Notes: generated by a model from the letters alone, not told the origin. 64,000 nucleotides of DNA from Caulobacterales bacterium (GCA_019510435.1 JAEKKJ010000011.1:1-64000); one strand, 5' to 3'. Shown: positions 17,488 through 27,512, counted from the first letter of the stretch. A program made the numbers and translations.

Positions 17488-18984
17488 TCATCGCGCCGCG
17501 AACAGGGCCGCCACGTCCTTGCGGAACTGGTCCTGGCTGCCTGGCCGCGAATAGAACATATGGCCGCCGGGATAGAGGTTCAGCTTCACCCGGCCAGGGT
17601 CCGGCATCTGGTCGACGATCAGCTTGGAGGCGAAGTACGGGCAGCTGAGGTCGTCGTAGCCGTGGACGATCATCACCCGCATCTTCGGATCGCTGGAGAG
17701 CGCCTGGCGCAGGTCCGTCACCGAGTCCTGCAGCTCCACCCCGTGCTCCCAGTTCTCGCCGACCTCGTAGGAGAGCGCGTTGTAGCGGCCCTCCACCTTC
17801 CACCCGACGATCCGGGTGGTGAAGTCCACCGCCGCGCTGGTGGTCGGGGCGATGATGGCGTCCAGGATCGGGTCGCCCGTGCGCTGGTCGTTCGACCAGG
17901 GGAAGGGATCGAGGGCGGTGACGTTGCTGTCGTACCAGCTGCCGATCCGGCCCTGGCCGCGGTAGAGCTCGCGCAGGAAGGCGCGGCTCTCGATCCGCCC
18001 GCCGGAGCGCTGCACGAAGGCCGGGTCGAGGCCGGTATAGAGCGTGACCTTCTTGACCAGCCGATCCAGGGCCGCGGGGTCGCGGCGGCCCTTCATCAGG
18101 TCGGTGACGAACTCGGTGCGGGTATATTCCTCCACCTCGGCCATCTGGGCCGGCGACAGCGCCTTGCCCTGGCGCTCGTAGTTGGCGGCGGCCATGGACG
18201 GCAGGGTGATCACCCATGGCATGGGCGAGAAGTCCGGCGCCTGGTCGGCCGGCGGCTCGAGGTAGGGCGAGACCATGACGATGCCGCTCATGCCGACGCC
18301 CAGCTGGGTCTGCAGGTAGCGGGCGATGCGTGGCACGCGGAAGCCGCCGTAGCTCTCGCCGACGATGTACTTCGGCGAGGCCATGCGGCCGTTCTTCACC
18401 AGCCAGTCGAAGGTGACGCGGCTGAGGTATTCGATGTCCGGCTTGATCGACCAGAAGAGCTTCTTGGTCTCCTCCTTGTCCACCAGGCTGCGCGAATAGC
18501 CGGTGCCGATCGGGTCGATGAACACCAGGTCCGTGAAGTCGAGCCAGGTGCCGGGATTGTCGAGCAGCTGGGCCGGATCGGAGGGCGCATCGCCGGCGGC
18601 GCCGAACTGCACGCGCTTGGGGCCGATGGCGCCCATGTTGAGGTAGACCGAGGCCGCGCCCGGGCCGCCGTTGAAGGCGAAGGTGACGGGCCGGCTGGGG
18701 TCCTTCGGACCGTTCAGGGTGTAGGCGGTGAACACCACCTCGCCCACCTTCTTGCCCTTCTCGTCGCGCACCGGCAAGGCCCCCACCGTGGCGGTGTAGT
18801 TCAGGGTCTTGCCGGCGACGTGGGTGACCTGCTTGACGCTGGCGTCGGCCGGGAACGGCGGCAGGTCGATCTTGTCCTTGGCTTCGGACTTACCGGCGTC
18901 GGCCTTGGGGGCGTCGTCGGCGAGGGCGGAAAGGCCGAACGAAAGGCCGGCGGCGAGCGCGGCGGCCGCCAGAAGTCTGCGCAT
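17488..18984 (-). CDS. Exported serine carboxypeptidase (peptidase S10 family)
   Basis: A 498-residue alpha/beta-hydrolase peptidase with signal peptide MRRLLAAAALAAGLSFGLSALA. FAFNGGPGAASVYLNMG is the S10 substrate-recognition stretch, IDPIGTGYSRS the conserved loop, IVGESYGGFR (about residue 210) the nucleophile elbow, VHGYDDLSCPYF holds the Asp, and YPGGHMFYSRP the catalytic His. It trims C-terminal residues from peptides in the periplasm. The ATG at 18984 has a GGGGG tract at the right distance; an ATG two codons earlier (18990) is too close to it. Confidence 0.9.
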   Translation of the reverse strand: MRRLLAAAALAAGLSFGLSALADDAPKADAGKSEAKDKIDLPPFPADASVKQVTHVAGKTLNYTATVGALPVRDEKGKKVGEVVFTAYTLNGPKDPSRPVTFAFNGGPGAASVYLNMGAIGPKRVQFGAAGDAPSDPAQLLDNPGTWLDFTDLVFIDPIGTGYSRSLVDKEETKKLFWSIKPDIEYLSRVTFDWLVKNGRMASPKYIVGESYGGFRVPRIARYLQTQLGVGMSGIVMVSPYLEPPADQAPDFSPMPWVITLPSMAAANYERQGKALSPAQMAEVEEYTRTEFVTDLMKGRRDPAALDRLVKKVTLYTGLDPAFVQRSGGRIESRAFLRELYRGQGRIGSWYDSNVTALDPFPWSNDQRTGDPILDAIIAPTTSAAVDFTTRIVGWKVEGRYNALSYEVGENWEHGVELQDSVTDLRQALSSDPKMRVMIVHGYDDLSCPYFASKLIVDQMPDPGRVKLNLYPGGHMFYSRPGSQDQFRKDVAALFAAR

Positions 18985-19164
18985 GAGCATGCCCCCAAAT
19001 CGGTGAGAAGCGGGGACGCTATGCCAGGCTTGCGGGCTGCGCCAGCACCGCTCGCCGCAAGCGCCCGTCCGGCCGGCGCCGATTTCGCGCTTGCCACGCG
19101 GCGGACGCGGACGTATCAGCATACTGATTGCGATTTGCAATCAGTTTGCTTGCGAGAGGTCCCG

Positions 19165-19824
19165 ATGTCCCCGGCGCTCTACGGTCACCCCTTCTCCTCC
19201 TACACGCAGAAGGCGCTGATCGCGCTCTACGAGAATGCGACGCCCTTCGAGTTCCGCAGCATCGGCCCCGACACGCCGGAGCACATGGCCGCGTGGCTGG
19301 AGCGCTGGCCGATGGCCCGGTTCCCGCTGCTGGTGGATGGCGAGCGCCAGGTGGTGGAGACCAGCGTCATCGTCGAGTACCTGCAGCTGGCCCATCCAGG
19401 GCCGGTGCGGCTGGTGCCGGACGATCCGATGGCTGCGCTGGACGTGCGCTTCCTCGACCGGTTCTTCGACCTCTATGTGATGGATGCGGTGCAGCTGGCG
19501 GTGGCCGCGACACTGGGGCGGATTCCGATGGCGGCCGACGACGGGCGCAAGCTGGCGGGCGAGCGGCTGGAGAGCGCCTACGCCTGGCTGGAGGGCCACC
19601 TGGCGGGGAAGACCTGGGCGGCGGGCGAGACCTTCACCCTGGCGGACTGTGCGGCGGCGCCGTCGCTGTTCTACGCCGACTGGACCCAGCCCATCGCCGA
19701 GACCTATCCGGCGCTTAGGGCCTATCGCGCCCGGCTGCTGGCGCGGCCGTCCTTCGCGCGCGCCGTGGACGAAGCGCGCGAGTTCCGGCCCCTCTTCCCC
19801 CTGGGCGCGCCGGACCGGGACTGA
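19165..19824 (+). CDS. Glutathione S-transferase
   Basis: A 219-residue two-domain GST. The N-terminal domain reads LYGHPFSSYTQKALIALYE, with Ser/Tyr near the glutathione thiol, the cis-proline in ARFPLLVDGE and the ES-type motif VVETSVIVEYL. FTLADCAAAPSLFYADW is the C-terminal N-cap motif. It detoxifies electrophiles or takes part in aromatic degradation; no substrate can be named. It is divergent from the S10 peptidase gene with a 180-base gap containing an AGAGG ribosome-binding site 7 bases before the ATG. Confidence 0.9.
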   Translation: MSPALYGHPFSSYTQKALIALYENATPFEFRSIGPDTPEHMAAWLERWPMARFPLLVDGERQVVETSVIVEYLQLAHPGPVRLVPDDPMAALDVRFLDRFFDLYVMDAVQLAVAATLGRIPMAADDGRKLAGERLESAYAWLEGHLAGKTWAAGETFTLADCAAAPSLFYADWTQPIAETYPALRAYRARLLARPSFARAVDEAREFRPLFPLGAPDRD

Positions 19825-19921
19825 CGGGCGCCGCCGGCGCGGGCAGACCTGGCGTTGCAATGCCGGCTTCAGCGCGCCGCCGGGTCTGCTAAGCTCGCGC
19901 GCACATAAGTGGGGAAACACC

Positions 19922-20644
19922 ATGAGCACCAAGCTTGCCAGCGCCCTCGCCGCCTTGGCGATCGGCATCACCCTCCCGGCCGCCGTGGCCCTGGCCCAGC
20001 CGGCGACGCCTCCGGCCGACGCCATGACCGACCCGGCCCTGAAGCGCGAGGACGTGATCGCCTTCATCGGCGTGAAGCCCGGCGACAAGGTGGCCGACAT
20101 CGTCTCGGGCCGGTTCGTGCGGGCCCTGAGCGCCGCCGTCGGGCCGAAGGGCAAGGTCTACGCCGTGATGCCGGCCGAGGTGGTGAAGGTCCACCCGGAG
20201 GTCGAGGGCATGCTGAAGGGGGCGGCCGGCGCCAGCGGGAATGTGGAGGTGCTGACGCCGCCGGTGAACGCCATGGCCCTGCCCGCGGCCGGCCTGGACG
20301 CGGTCTTCATCCGCCAGAACTACCACGACCTCTACGACAAGTTCATGGGCCCGGCTGACGTGGCCGGCTTCAACAAGCAGGTGTTCGCCGCGCTCAAGCC
20401 CGGCGGTGTCTATGTGATCCTGGACCATGCGGCCGCCAAGGGCGCGCCGGACAACGTCACCGAGACCCTCCACCGGATCGACGAGGACCGGGTCAAGAAG
20501 GACGTCCTGGCCGCCGGCTTCAAGCTGGACGGCGAGAGCAAGGCGCTGGCCAACGCCGCCGACGACCACTCCAAGATGGTCTTCGACCCCTCGATCCGCG
20601 GCAAGACCGACCAGTTCCTGCTGCGGTTCAGGAAGCCGAAGTAG
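19922..20644 (+). CDS. Exported class I methyltransferase-like protein
   Basis: A 240-residue protein with signal peptide MSTKLASALAALAIGITLPAAVALAQ. A methyltransferase-like fold follows: IGVKPGDKVADIVSGRFVRAL replaces the usual glycine-rich SAM loop, then AMALPAAGLDAVFIRQNYHDLY and LKPGGVYVILDHAA. This resembles COG4798, a family of predicted methyltransferases that are often exported. The degenerate SAM motif (DIVSGRF) and likely periplasmic location make classical SAM chemistry uncertain. It follows the GST gene by about 100 bases. Confidence 0.78.
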   Translation: MSTKLASALAALAIGITLPAAVALAQPATPPADAMTDPALKREDVIAFIGVKPGDKVADIVSGRFVRALSAAVGPKGKVYAVMPAEVVKVHPEVEGMLKGAAGASGNVEVLTPPVNAMALPAAGLDAVFIRQNYHDLYDKFMGPADVAGFNKQVFAALKPGGVYVILDHAAAKGAPDNVTETLHRIDEDRVKKDVLAAGFKLDGESKALANAADDHSKMVFDPSIRGKTDQFLLRFRKPK

Positions 20645-20659
20645 GGCTGACCTCTTCCG

Positions 20660-21439
20660 TCAGGCGGCCGGCTTCTGGCGCCGCGAGCGCGCCAGCGAGT
20701 CGGCCACCACCCAGGCGACGCCGGTATAGGCCAGGTTGGCCGCGTTCTCGGTCCAGACGCCCTGGTTGGAGGGATCGGCGATAAGCATCGGCAGGTGCAC
20801 CAGCGGCGTGAAGCTGGCGAACATGATGGTCAGCAGGATCGCGGCAAGGCGGGCCTGCACGCCGCTCAGGATCGCCAGGCCGGCGGCGAGATGGGCCACC
20901 CCGGTCGCATAGCCCCAGAACACCTGGCTCGGCGGCAGCCAACTGGGGACCAGCGGCGCGGTGAGGTTCATGTAGAGGAAGTGCGCCCCGCCGAAGAGCA
21001 GGGCGCAGAGCCCGAAGACCTTTTGGCCCACCCACGTGAGGCGCCCCGCAAGCGGCGCGTCGATCGCCGCATGGCTGGCGAACACGATCAGGCCGCCGGC
21101 CGCGATCGCCACCTGCCCCGCCGTGTTGCTGTAGGCGAGGTATTCGCTGGCGTGACGCAGGATCGAGCGGCCGCCCATCAGGATGACCACGACGAGCGTG
21201 TAGTAGGCGGTGAGCGCCGCCGCGCCCCAGGCCACCGTGCGGCGCCACTGGAGGACCCCGGCGGCGATCAGCATGTAGGCGCCGGCGACATAGGCCAGCG
21301 CCGCGCGCGCCGGAAACGCCTTGGGCACGGGCTGGCCCGGATCGAAGTCGCCGCGCACCAGGCAGAGCACCGCGATCGCCATGACGCCCAGCCCGTAGAC
21401 GCGCCAGCCGAACGCCCTGGTCGGTCCCTCCGCAGCCAT
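20660..21439 (-). CDS. Multi-pass membrane protein, DoxX-like
   Basis: A 259-residue integral membrane protein with about seven or eight hydrophobic helices (for example VYGLGVMAIAVLCLV, GAYMLIAAGVLQW, LVVVILMGG, VFGLCALLFGGAHFLYM and HLAAGLAILSG). The helix spacing resembles DoxX-like proteins, but I recognise no catalytic or binding motif. It converges on the methyltransferase-like gene, 15 bases away. A longer open frame to 22063 is antisense to valS. Confidence 0.75.
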   Translation of the reverse strand: MAAEGPTRAFGWRVYGLGVMAIAVLCLVRGDFDPGQPVPKAFPARAALAYVAGAYMLIAAGVLQWRRTVAWGAAALTAYYTLVVVILMGGRSILRHASEYLAYSNTAGQVAIAAGGLIVFASHAAIDAPLAGRLTWVGQKVFGLCALLFGGAHFLYMNLTAPLVPSWLPPSQVFWGYATGVAHLAAGLAILSGVQARLAAILLTIMFASFTPLVHLPMLIADPSNQGVWTENAANLAYTGVAWVVADSLARSRRQKPAA

Positions 21440-21549
21440 GGTGTCTCGACCCCGCTCCGCGCGGCCGCGATGGTCAAGCTGAACCGCGTCCACCGCAAGC
21501 GCCGTGGACGCGACAGGCGTTGCGTCGGCCGTTGCGCCGCGCGGAGCGC

Positions 21550-24216
21550 TTAGCCCACCGCGCCCAGCCGTTGCAGGGCTTCCTCGAGCTTCGCCTTGGC
21601 GCCTTGCGCCTCGGCCAGCCGTTCGCGGTTCTCCTCGACCACCTCCTCCGGCGCGCGGGCGACGAAGTCGGCGTTGCCGAGCTTGCCGGCGATCTTGCGG
21701 ATCTCGCCGTCCAGGCTGGCGACCTCCTTGGTCAGGCGCGCGCGTTCGGCGGCCAGGTCGATGAACTCGGCCACCGGGAGGGCGAAGGTCGCGCCCGCGA
21801 CGACGTAGGGAATCGCGCCGGGCGGGATGGCGTCGACGGCCTGGACGCCCGACACCCGCAGAAGCTGGGCCACCTGGGCGGCGTTGGCCTCCAGGGTCGC
21901 ACGCTGGGCGTCGCTGGCCTCGAGAACCAGCAGCGGCGGCTTGGCCGACAGCGGCACGTTCAGGCCCTGGCGGACGGACCGGCCTTCGGAGATGGTCTCG
22001 ATGATGAGGGCGATGTCCGCGTCGGCGGCGGGGTCGATCAGGTCGTCCCCGAGCTGCGGCCACCGGGCCACCATCAGTTGGCCCTGGTGCGCCCGAGGGG
22101 CGCCGAGGTCAGCGGTCTGGCCCCACAGCTCCTCCGTGATGAACGGCATCACCGGGTGCAGCAGCTTCAGGATCACGTCCAGCACCCAGGCCGCGGTGGC
22201 CTGGGTCTCGGCCTTGGCGGCGGCGTCGTCCCCGGTGAGCAGCGGCTTGGCCAGCTCCACGTACCAGTCGCAGAACTGGTTCCAGATGAAGCGGTAGAGG
22301 CCGTTCGCCGTCTCGTCGAAGCCGCAGTCGGCGAGCGCATCGGTGACGGCCCGCGCGGTGCGCGCGGTCTCGCCCACGATCCAGCGGTTCAGGGGCGCCT
22401 TGACCTGGGCCGGGTCGAAGCCGGCAGCGCGCGCGCAGCCGTTCATCTGGCAGAAGCGCGTGGCGTTCCACAGCTTGGTGCCGAAATTGCGATAGCCTTC
22501 AATGCGCTGTCGGCTGAGCTTGATGTCCCGGGCCTGGCCCGACATGGCCGTCAGGGTGAAGCGCAGCGCATCGGCGCCGTAGTCGTCCACCAGCTCCAGG
22601 GGGTCCATGACATTGCCCTTGGACTTGGACATCTTGGCGCCGCTGGCGTCGCGGACCAGGGCGTTGATGAACACCCGCTTGAAGGGGACCTCGCCGGTGA
22701 AGTGGATGCCCTGCATCATCATCCGGGCCACCCAGAAGAAGATGATGTCGAAGCCGGTGATCAGGGTGTGGGTCGGATAGAACCGGGCGAGGTCCGAGGT
22801 CTTCTCTGGCCAGCCCAGGGTGGAGAACGGCCAAAGCCCTGAGGAGAACCAGGTGTCGAGGACGTCCTCGTCCTGGCGCAGCTCGGTGGGCCGCCCATAG
22901 TGCTCCTCGGCCTGGCGCTTGGCCTGCGCCTCCGTCTCCTCGACGAACACCTTGCCGTCCGGCCCGTACCAGGCCGGGATGCGGTGGCCCCACCACAGCT
23001 GGCGCGAGACGCACCACGGCTGGATGTTCCGCATCCACTCGAAGTAGGTCTTCTCCCAGTTCTTCGGCTGGAAGACGGTGGCCCCCTCCTCCACCGCCTT
23101 GATGGCGGGCTTGGCCAGCACATCGGCGGCGACGTACCACTGGTCGGTCAGATAGGGCTCGACGACCACGCCGGAGCGGTCGCCGTGCGGGACGGTGTGG
23201 CGGGTCTTCTCGATCTCGCGCAGGAGGCCCAGGCGCTCGAATTCCTCGACCACCTTCTTGCGGGCCGCGAACCGGTCCAGGCCGCGATACTCCGCCGGGA
23301 CGTTGTCGTTCAGCCGCGCGAAGTCGTCGAAGATGTTGATCATCGGCAGGCTGTGGCGCTTGCCGACGGCGAAGTCGTTGAAGTCGTGGGCCGGGGTGAT
23401 CTTCACCGCGCCCGAGCCCTTCTCGGGATCGGGATATTCGTCGGCGATGATCGGGATCGGGCGGTTCACGATCGGCAGGCGCACGGCCCGGCCGACCAGG
23501 GCCTTGTAGCGCTCGTCATCGGGATGCACTGCCACGGCGGTGTCGCCCAGCATGGTCTCGGGCCGGGTGGTGGCGACCACGATCTCGCCGGAGCCATCCT
23601 CCAGCGGATAGGCGAAGTGCCAGTAGAAGCCGTCGACCTCGCGCTGCTCGACCTCCAGGTCGGAGATGGCGGTCTGGAACTGCGGGTCCCAGTTCACCAG
23701 CCGCTTGTCGCGGTAGATCAGCTTTTCCTTGTGCAGGGTGACGAACACCTTGCGCACCGCGGCCGACAGGCCCTCGTCCAGGGTGAAGCGCTCGCGCGAC
23801 CAGTCGCAGGAGGCCCCCAGGCGCTTCAACTGGTTGACGATCGTGCCGCCGGACTTGGCCTTCCACTCCCAGACCTTGGCGACGAAGTCCTCGCGGCCCA
23901 GGTCGCGGCGGCTCTGGTTGCCGCTCTCGGCCAGCTGGCGCTCCACCACCATCTGGGTGGCGATGCCGGCGTGGTCGGTGCCGGGCAGCCACAGGGCCGC
24001 CTTGCCGCGCATGCGCTCGAAGCGGATCAGCACGTCCTGCAGGGTGTTGTTCAGCGCGTGGCCGATATGCAGCGACCCCGTCACGTTCGGCGGCGGGATG
24101 ACGATGGAGAACGGCTCGGCGTTCGGGTCGTCGGTCGGCGCAAAACCGCCGGAGGTCATCCAGGCGTCGTAGAGGCGCGGTTCGGCAGTCTTGGGATCGA
24201 AGGTCTTGTCGAGCAT
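21550..24216 (-). CDS. valS: Valyl-tRNA synthetase
   Basis: An 888-residue class I synthetase that charges tRNA-Val. The HIGH signature is at 50-53 in [16 protein letters not shown], and KMSKS is at 528-532 in [10 protein letters not shown]. The editing (CP1) domain lies between about 150 and 350 and includes [17 protein letters not shown]. The C-terminal coiled-coil arm typical of ValRS is visible from about 820 ([20 protein letters not shown]). The ATG at 24216 gives [10 protein letters not shown]; a GTG at 24249 is less likely. It lies downstream of popZ on the same strand, with a perfect 15-bp hairpin between them. Confidence 0.97.
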   Translation of the reverse strand: MLDKTFDPKTAEPRLYDAWMTSGGFAPTDDPNAEPFSIVIPPPNVTGSLHIGHALNNTLQDVLIRFERMRGKAALWLPGTDHAGIATQMVVERQLAESGNQSRRDLGREDFVAKVWEWKAKSGGTIVNQLKRLGASCDWSRERFTLDEGLSAAVRKVFVTLHKEKLIYRDKRLVNWDPQFQTAISDLEVEQREVDGFYWHFAYPLEDGSGEIVVATTRPETMLGDTAVAVHPDDERYKALVGRAVRLPIVNRPIPIIADEYPDPEKGSGAVKITPAHDFNDFAVGKRHSLPMINIFDDFARLNDNVPAEYRGLDRFAARKKVVEEFERLGLLREIEKTRHTVPHGDRSGVVVEPYLTDQWYVAADVLAKPAIKAVEEGATVFQPKNWEKTYFEWMRNIQPWCVSRQLWWGHRIPAWYGPDGKVFVEETEAQAKRQAEEHYGRPTELRQDEDVLDTWFSSGLWPFSTLGWPEKTSDLARFYPTHTLITGFDIIFFWVARMMMQGIHFTGEVPFKRVFINALVRDASGAKMSKSKGNVMDPLELVDDYGADALRFTLTAMSGQARDIKLSRQRIEGYRNFGTKLWNATRFCQMNGCARAAGFDPAQVKAPLNRWIVGETARTARAVTDALADCGFDETANGLYRFIWNQFCDWYVELAKPLLTGDDAAAKAETQATAAWVLDVILKLLHPVMPFITEELWGQTADLGAPRAHQGQLMVARWPQLGDDLIDPAADADIALIIETISEGRSVRQGLNVPLSAKPPLLVLEASDAQRATLEANAAQVAQLLRVSGVQAVDAIPPGAIPYVVAGATFALPVAEFIDLAAERARLTKEVASLDGEIRKIAGKLGNADFVARAPEEVVEENRERLAEAQGAKAKLEEALQRLGAVG

Positions 24217-24289
24217 GGCGGTCTTTGTGGGCTGGCGGGCTGCATACACACCCCACGCACCGCGTGAAAGGGCGTCAGGGGTCGGTTGA

Positions 24290-24328
24290 GCGCCGTTCCT
24301 CTCCCACTTCGTAGGAGAGGAACGGCGC
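24290..24328 (-). repeat. Perfect 15-bp hairpin between popZ and valS
   Basis: GCGCCGTTCCTCTCC (24290-24304) pairs exactly with 24314-24328 across a 9-base loop. It touches the popZ stop codon. There is no T tract on either side, so it may be a transcript-stabilising or partial terminator hairpin. Its core resembles the hairpin ends of the element at 47796-48005. Confidence 0.6.
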
Positions 24329-24942
24329 TAGCGTACGCGGCCGCGGGCGATGCGTTCGACTTCGGCGTCGACGGCGCGCTGGACGATCCCGGGCAGGTTC
24401 TCGTCGAGCCAGGTCTGCAGCAGGGGCCGCAGGAGGTCGCGGACCACATCCTCGAGCGTGCGGTCGCTGTGCGGGACCAGGAGGTCGGAGGTGAGCTTGC
24501 CGAAGGTGGCGGCGGCGACGGCGGCGATCGGGTCGCTCACCAGCCCCTCCCCGGCCACCGGCGGAGGCGGCGGGGCCGGCTCGGGCTCGGGGTCGAGGGT
24601 GGCGGCCACCACGTCGAGGTCGCCGTGGGTCTCGACGCGCTGAGTCAGTTCCAGGTCGCCGTCGTCCTCGTCGTCATCGGGCAGGTTGAGGCGGTGCGGC
24701 TCGGACGAGCCGCTGAAGGCCGTATCGCGGCTCTCGTTGCCCAGGCTGTTGCCGGAGTTGAAGGCGCTGGTCGGCTCCACCGAACCGCCGGAGAAATCCG
24801 GCTCTCGCGGCGCAGGCACGTCTTCGGGCGGCGGGATCGGCAATTCGGCCGCGGGGGCCGGCGCCTCGTCCTCCGAAATGATGCGGCGGATGGAGGCGAG
24901 AATCTCCTCCATCGTCGGTTCTTGTGAACTCGGTTCTGACAT
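24328..24942 (-). CDS. popZ: Cell pole-organizing protein PopZ (DUF2497)
   Basis: A 204-residue polar scaffold that anchors the ParB-parS complex and recruits cell-cycle signalling proteins in Caulobacter. The conserved N-terminal helix is EPTMEEILASIRRIISEDE (8-26). A long acidic, Pro-rich disordered linker follows (about 27-140). The C-terminal oligomerisation helices run from about 162 (TLEDVVRDLLRPLLQTWLD) to GIVQRAVDAEVERIARG. The protein is about 27 residues longer than C. crescentus PopZ, all in the linker. The valS-popZ-tolC order matches Caulobacter as I remember it. Confidence 0.92.
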   Translation of the reverse strand: MSEPSSQEPTMEEILASIRRIISEDEAPAPAAELPIPPPEDVPAPREPDFSGGSVEPTSAFNSGNSLGNESRDTAFSGSSEPHRLNLPDDDEDDGDLELTQRVETHGDLDVVAATLDPEPEPAPPPPPVAGEGLVSDPIAAVAAATFGKLTSDLLVPHSDRTLEDVVRDLLRPLLQTWLDENLPGIVQRAVDAEVERIARGRVR

Positions 24943-25023
24943 CAGCCTGCCGCCGCGGTTGAAACTGCGCCGACGACCCTAAGCGCAGCCGGCCGATCGT
25001 GCAATTTCCTGACTAATCAAAGG

Positions 25024-26607
25024 TCAATGCTTGACCGTAGTGGGGGCCGCGGCGGGGGCCGCCACGACCGCCGGCGCGGGCTGCAGCCCCGGGCCGATCG
25101 GAGCCTCCACCGGCTTGGCCTCAGGCGTGCGCGACGGGTACGGCGTGAGGTGCTGGTCGATCTTGCTGATCGGCTCCTCCCACGGCACCCAGCCCCAGGT
25201 CAGGCGCAGGCGGCGGAAGTTCTTGGTGGCGTCGTAGGGCTTCACCGAGGGAATCAGGTCCTTCGCCTCCAGCCGGCCCATGGTGGCCAGCACGTTGGCG
25301 GCCGCGACATATTCGTCGCGGCGGGAGGTGACGGCGTTCAGCTCCGCCTGGCGCAGTTCCTGCTCGGCGTTCAGGACGTCGATGGTGGTGCGCAGGCCGA
25401 CCTGCTGCTCCTGGTGGGTTCCTTCGGAGGCGATGCGCGCGGCGCGCACCTGCTCGTCGGACGAGGTGATGTTGGAGCGCGCCGCGATCAGCTGGCTCCA
25501 GAACTGGGTGATTCCCTGCAGCGTGTTGCGCCGCACCGTCTCGATGGTGATCCGGTCCGTGTTGTTGCGCTCCACAGCCTGGCGGATGCGCGACGAGGTC
25601 AGGCCGCCGCTGAACAGCGGCAGGGTGGCGCCGAGCGTCGCCACGACGTTGCGGTCGTAGAGGCTGCTCGGGAAATTGCCGCCCGTCTGCGGGAAGGCCG
25701 GGCCGTTGAAGCCGTAGGTCACCTGCCCGGTGACGTTCGGCATGCGGTCGGCGTGGGCGCCGGCGACGCGCGCGCGGCTGGCCTGTTCGGCGAACTCCTG
25801 GGCGCGGAGCTGGGGATTGTGCTCCTCGGCGACCTTGTAGGCCTCGTCCACGTCCTTCGGCAGCAGGTAGGCCAGGGACGGTTGCGGCGCGAGGTCGCCG
25901 GGGTTCTGGCCGACCAGGGTGGCGTAGCTGGCGCGGCTGATCGCCAGTTGGGCGATGGCCGACTGCAGCAGGGCCTGGGCCTGGGCCAGACGCGCCTGGG
26001 ACTGGGCCACATCGGTGCGGGTGAGTTCGCCCACGTCGAAGCGGGCCTGGCTCTCCTGCAGCTGGCGGGTCAGGACCTCGACGTTGGTCTGCTGGATGGC
26101 CAGGGCTTCCTGGTCGCGGCGCACGTCGGAATAGGACTGGATGACCGAGGCGAGCACCTGGGCCTCGACCCGGCGCAGGTTTTCCTCTCCGGCCAGGACG
26201 TCATAGTTCGCCGCGTTCACGGCGGCGGCGACGCGGCCGCCGGTCCACAGGGGCTGGGTGAAGGTCAGGCCGATCCGCGCCGAGTTGTTCTGGAAGACGC
26301 CATATTTGACCGCGTCCGGGATGCCATCGCCGTTGATGTCCACGGCGGTGCCGGCGGTGTGCGGGACGCGAAGCTCGTTGTAGGTCATCGAGGCGTTGGC
26401 GTTCAGTGTCGGCCGCCAGCCGGTGCGGGCCTGAACATAGGTCTCGTCGAGCGCGCGCTGGGTCGCCCGCTGGGCCTCCAGCGTCGGGTTGTTCTGGTAG
26501 GCCAGCGCAATGGCGTCGGCGAGGGTCTCGGCGCAGGCCGGAACCGCGGCCAGCGCACCGGCGCAGACGGTCGCGGCCAACAGGCGGCCGCGGAAGCTAG
26601 TCGACAT
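25024..26607 (-). CDS. TolC-family outer-membrane channel (RsaF-like)
   Basis: A 527-residue outer-membrane efflux/secretion channel subunit. The signal peptide MSTSFRGRLLAATVCAGALAAVPACA is followed by two repeats of the OEP fold with long coiled helices (for example VEVLTRQLQESQARFDVGEL) and the GLRTTIDVLNAEQELRQAEL motif typical of TolC. The C-terminal 60 residues are Pro/Ala-rich. In Caulobacter the homologues RsaFa and RsaFb export the S-layer protein through type I secretion, and one is encoded near popZ. No RsaA, RsaD or RsaE gene is seen here, so this copy may instead serve drug efflux. Confidence 0.9.
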   Translation of the reverse strand: MSTSFRGRLLAATVCAGALAAVPACAETLADAIALAYQNNPTLEAQRATQRALDETYVQARTGWRPTLNANASMTYNELRVPHTAGTAVDINGDGIPDAVKYGVFQNNSARIGLTFTQPLWTGGRVAAAVNAANYDVLAGEENLRRVEAQVLASVIQSYSDVRRDQEALAIQQTNVEVLTRQLQESQARFDVGELTRTDVAQSQARLAQAQALLQSAIAQLAISRASYATLVGQNPGDLAPQPSLAYLLPKDVDEAYKVAEEHNPQLRAQEFAEQASRARVAGAHADRMPNVTGQVTYGFNGPAFPQTGGNFPSSLYDRNVVATLGATLPLFSGGLTSSRIRQAVERNNTDRITIETVRRNTLQGITQFWSQLIAARSNITSSDEQVRAARIASEGTHQEQQVGLRTTIDVLNAEQELRQAELNAVTSRRDEYVAAANVLATMGRLEAKDLIPSVKPYDATKNFRRLRLTWGWVPWEEPISKIDQHLTPYPSRTPEAKPVEAPIGPGLQPAPAVVAAPAAAPTTVKH

Positions 26608-26725
26608 TCGTTATCCCCGATCTCGCGAGAGACGCAGCCCTATATGCGTCGGTCTGCCGCCTGGGCCAAGCCGCGTCACCTTAAGCTTTTTTCACGCCGT
26701 CGTTTTGGTGGCTTTTCTCGCCACT

Positions 26726-27289
26726 TTAGAGGGCAAAACCGTGGCGCGCCTCGAAGCCGGCCAGCACGGGGCAGAAACTGTCGAACAGGTCGCGGCGGCC
26801 GATCCCGTCGGCGGTCCGCAGGTAGAGGCAGGCCTTGCCTACCGGGCCGTCGCGCTCGACCACGCCCAGGCGCCCGTTCAGGGCCAGGGCCGCCGTCCAG
26901 GCTTCCGGAACCCGTCCGACCGCGCCTTCGCAGACGATGACGTCGAACTCCCCGGCCGGCGGCGCGGCCTCCGCCTCGATGCGGGTCACCGGCAGGCCCA
27001 GCTCCTCGATCACCGCGGCGGCATAGGGCGCGGCGATGGCCAGGGCCCGCTCGCCGGGCATCGGGCGCAGGGCCTGCAGCAGCTTGGAGACGTCGCGCGG
27101 CTTCAGCAGCCAGCGCCCAGGCGCGTACTCCACCTCGATGTCGGCATAGGCCAGGTGCGCCTTGTCGGCCGGCGCGAAGCGCTCGCGCGGCAGGGCGCGC
27201 AGGACGTCGTGCAGCCGCACGTCGGTCACGTCGGCGGTGCGCACCTGGCTTTCCACCATGTTGAGGCGGGCGGCGGCGAAGTCGGCCAT
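26726..27289 (-). CDS. Protein-L-isoaspartate O-methyltransferase-like protein (degenerate)
   Basis: A 187-residue protein with the Pcm N-terminus MVESQVRTADVTDVRLHDVL and PRERFAPADKAHLAYADIEV, ending in a Pcm-like tail. The SAM-binding motif I, normally like LEIGTGSGY, reads ALAIAAPYAAAVIEELG and lacks the glycine pattern. The protein is also about 25 residues shorter than typical Pcm. It may have lost methyltransferase activity. Family members of this shape often precede TolC genes in alphaproteobacteria, as here (118 bases upstream on the same strand). Confidence 0.8.
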   Translation of the reverse strand: MADFAAARLNMVESQVRTADVTDVRLHDVLRALPRERFAPADKAHLAYADIEVEYAPGRWLLKPRDVSKLLQALRPMPGERALAIAAPYAAAVIEELGLPVTRIEAEAAPPAGEFDVIVCEGAVGRVPEAWTAALALNGRLGVVERDGPVGKACLYLRTADGIGRRDLFDSFCPVLAGFEARHGFAL

Positions 27290-27412
27290 CAGGAGTCCCC
27301 AGAGACGCAAGAGAGAGCGCGTAAGCGTGTGTCGCGCCGGGTTATAGGCGGCCCGGGCGGGAAGGCAATTGCGGGTGATGGGCCGTTCTGATAGCCACTC
27401 CCCCTCTCCGGC

Positions 27413-27486
27413 GGCCTGATGGCGGAGTGGTGACGCAGCGGACTGCAAATCCGTGCACCCGAGTTCGATTCTCGGTCAGGCCTCCA
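27413..27486 (+). tRNA. tRNA-Cys (anticodon GCA)
   Basis: The acceptor stem GGCCTGA (27413-27419) pairs with TCAGGCC (27476-27482), and CCA is encoded at the 3' end (27484-27486). The anticodon GCA is at 27445-27447 within a GCGGA / TCCGT stem, and the T loop reads GTTCGATTC. Confidence 0.95.
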
Positions 27487-27512
27487 ACTCTCCAGACGAC
27501 GGGCGGGCGTCC

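Noticed and set aside
17473..19824. Long plus-strand frame running from the S10 peptidase region into the GST gene
   Set aside because: Only the last 219 codons (from 19165) match a protein family; the rest is antisense to the S10 peptidase gene.
27453..27512. Extended start of the cupin gene reading through tRNA-Cys
   Set aside because: It would translate the tRNA; the signal peptide begins at 27513.
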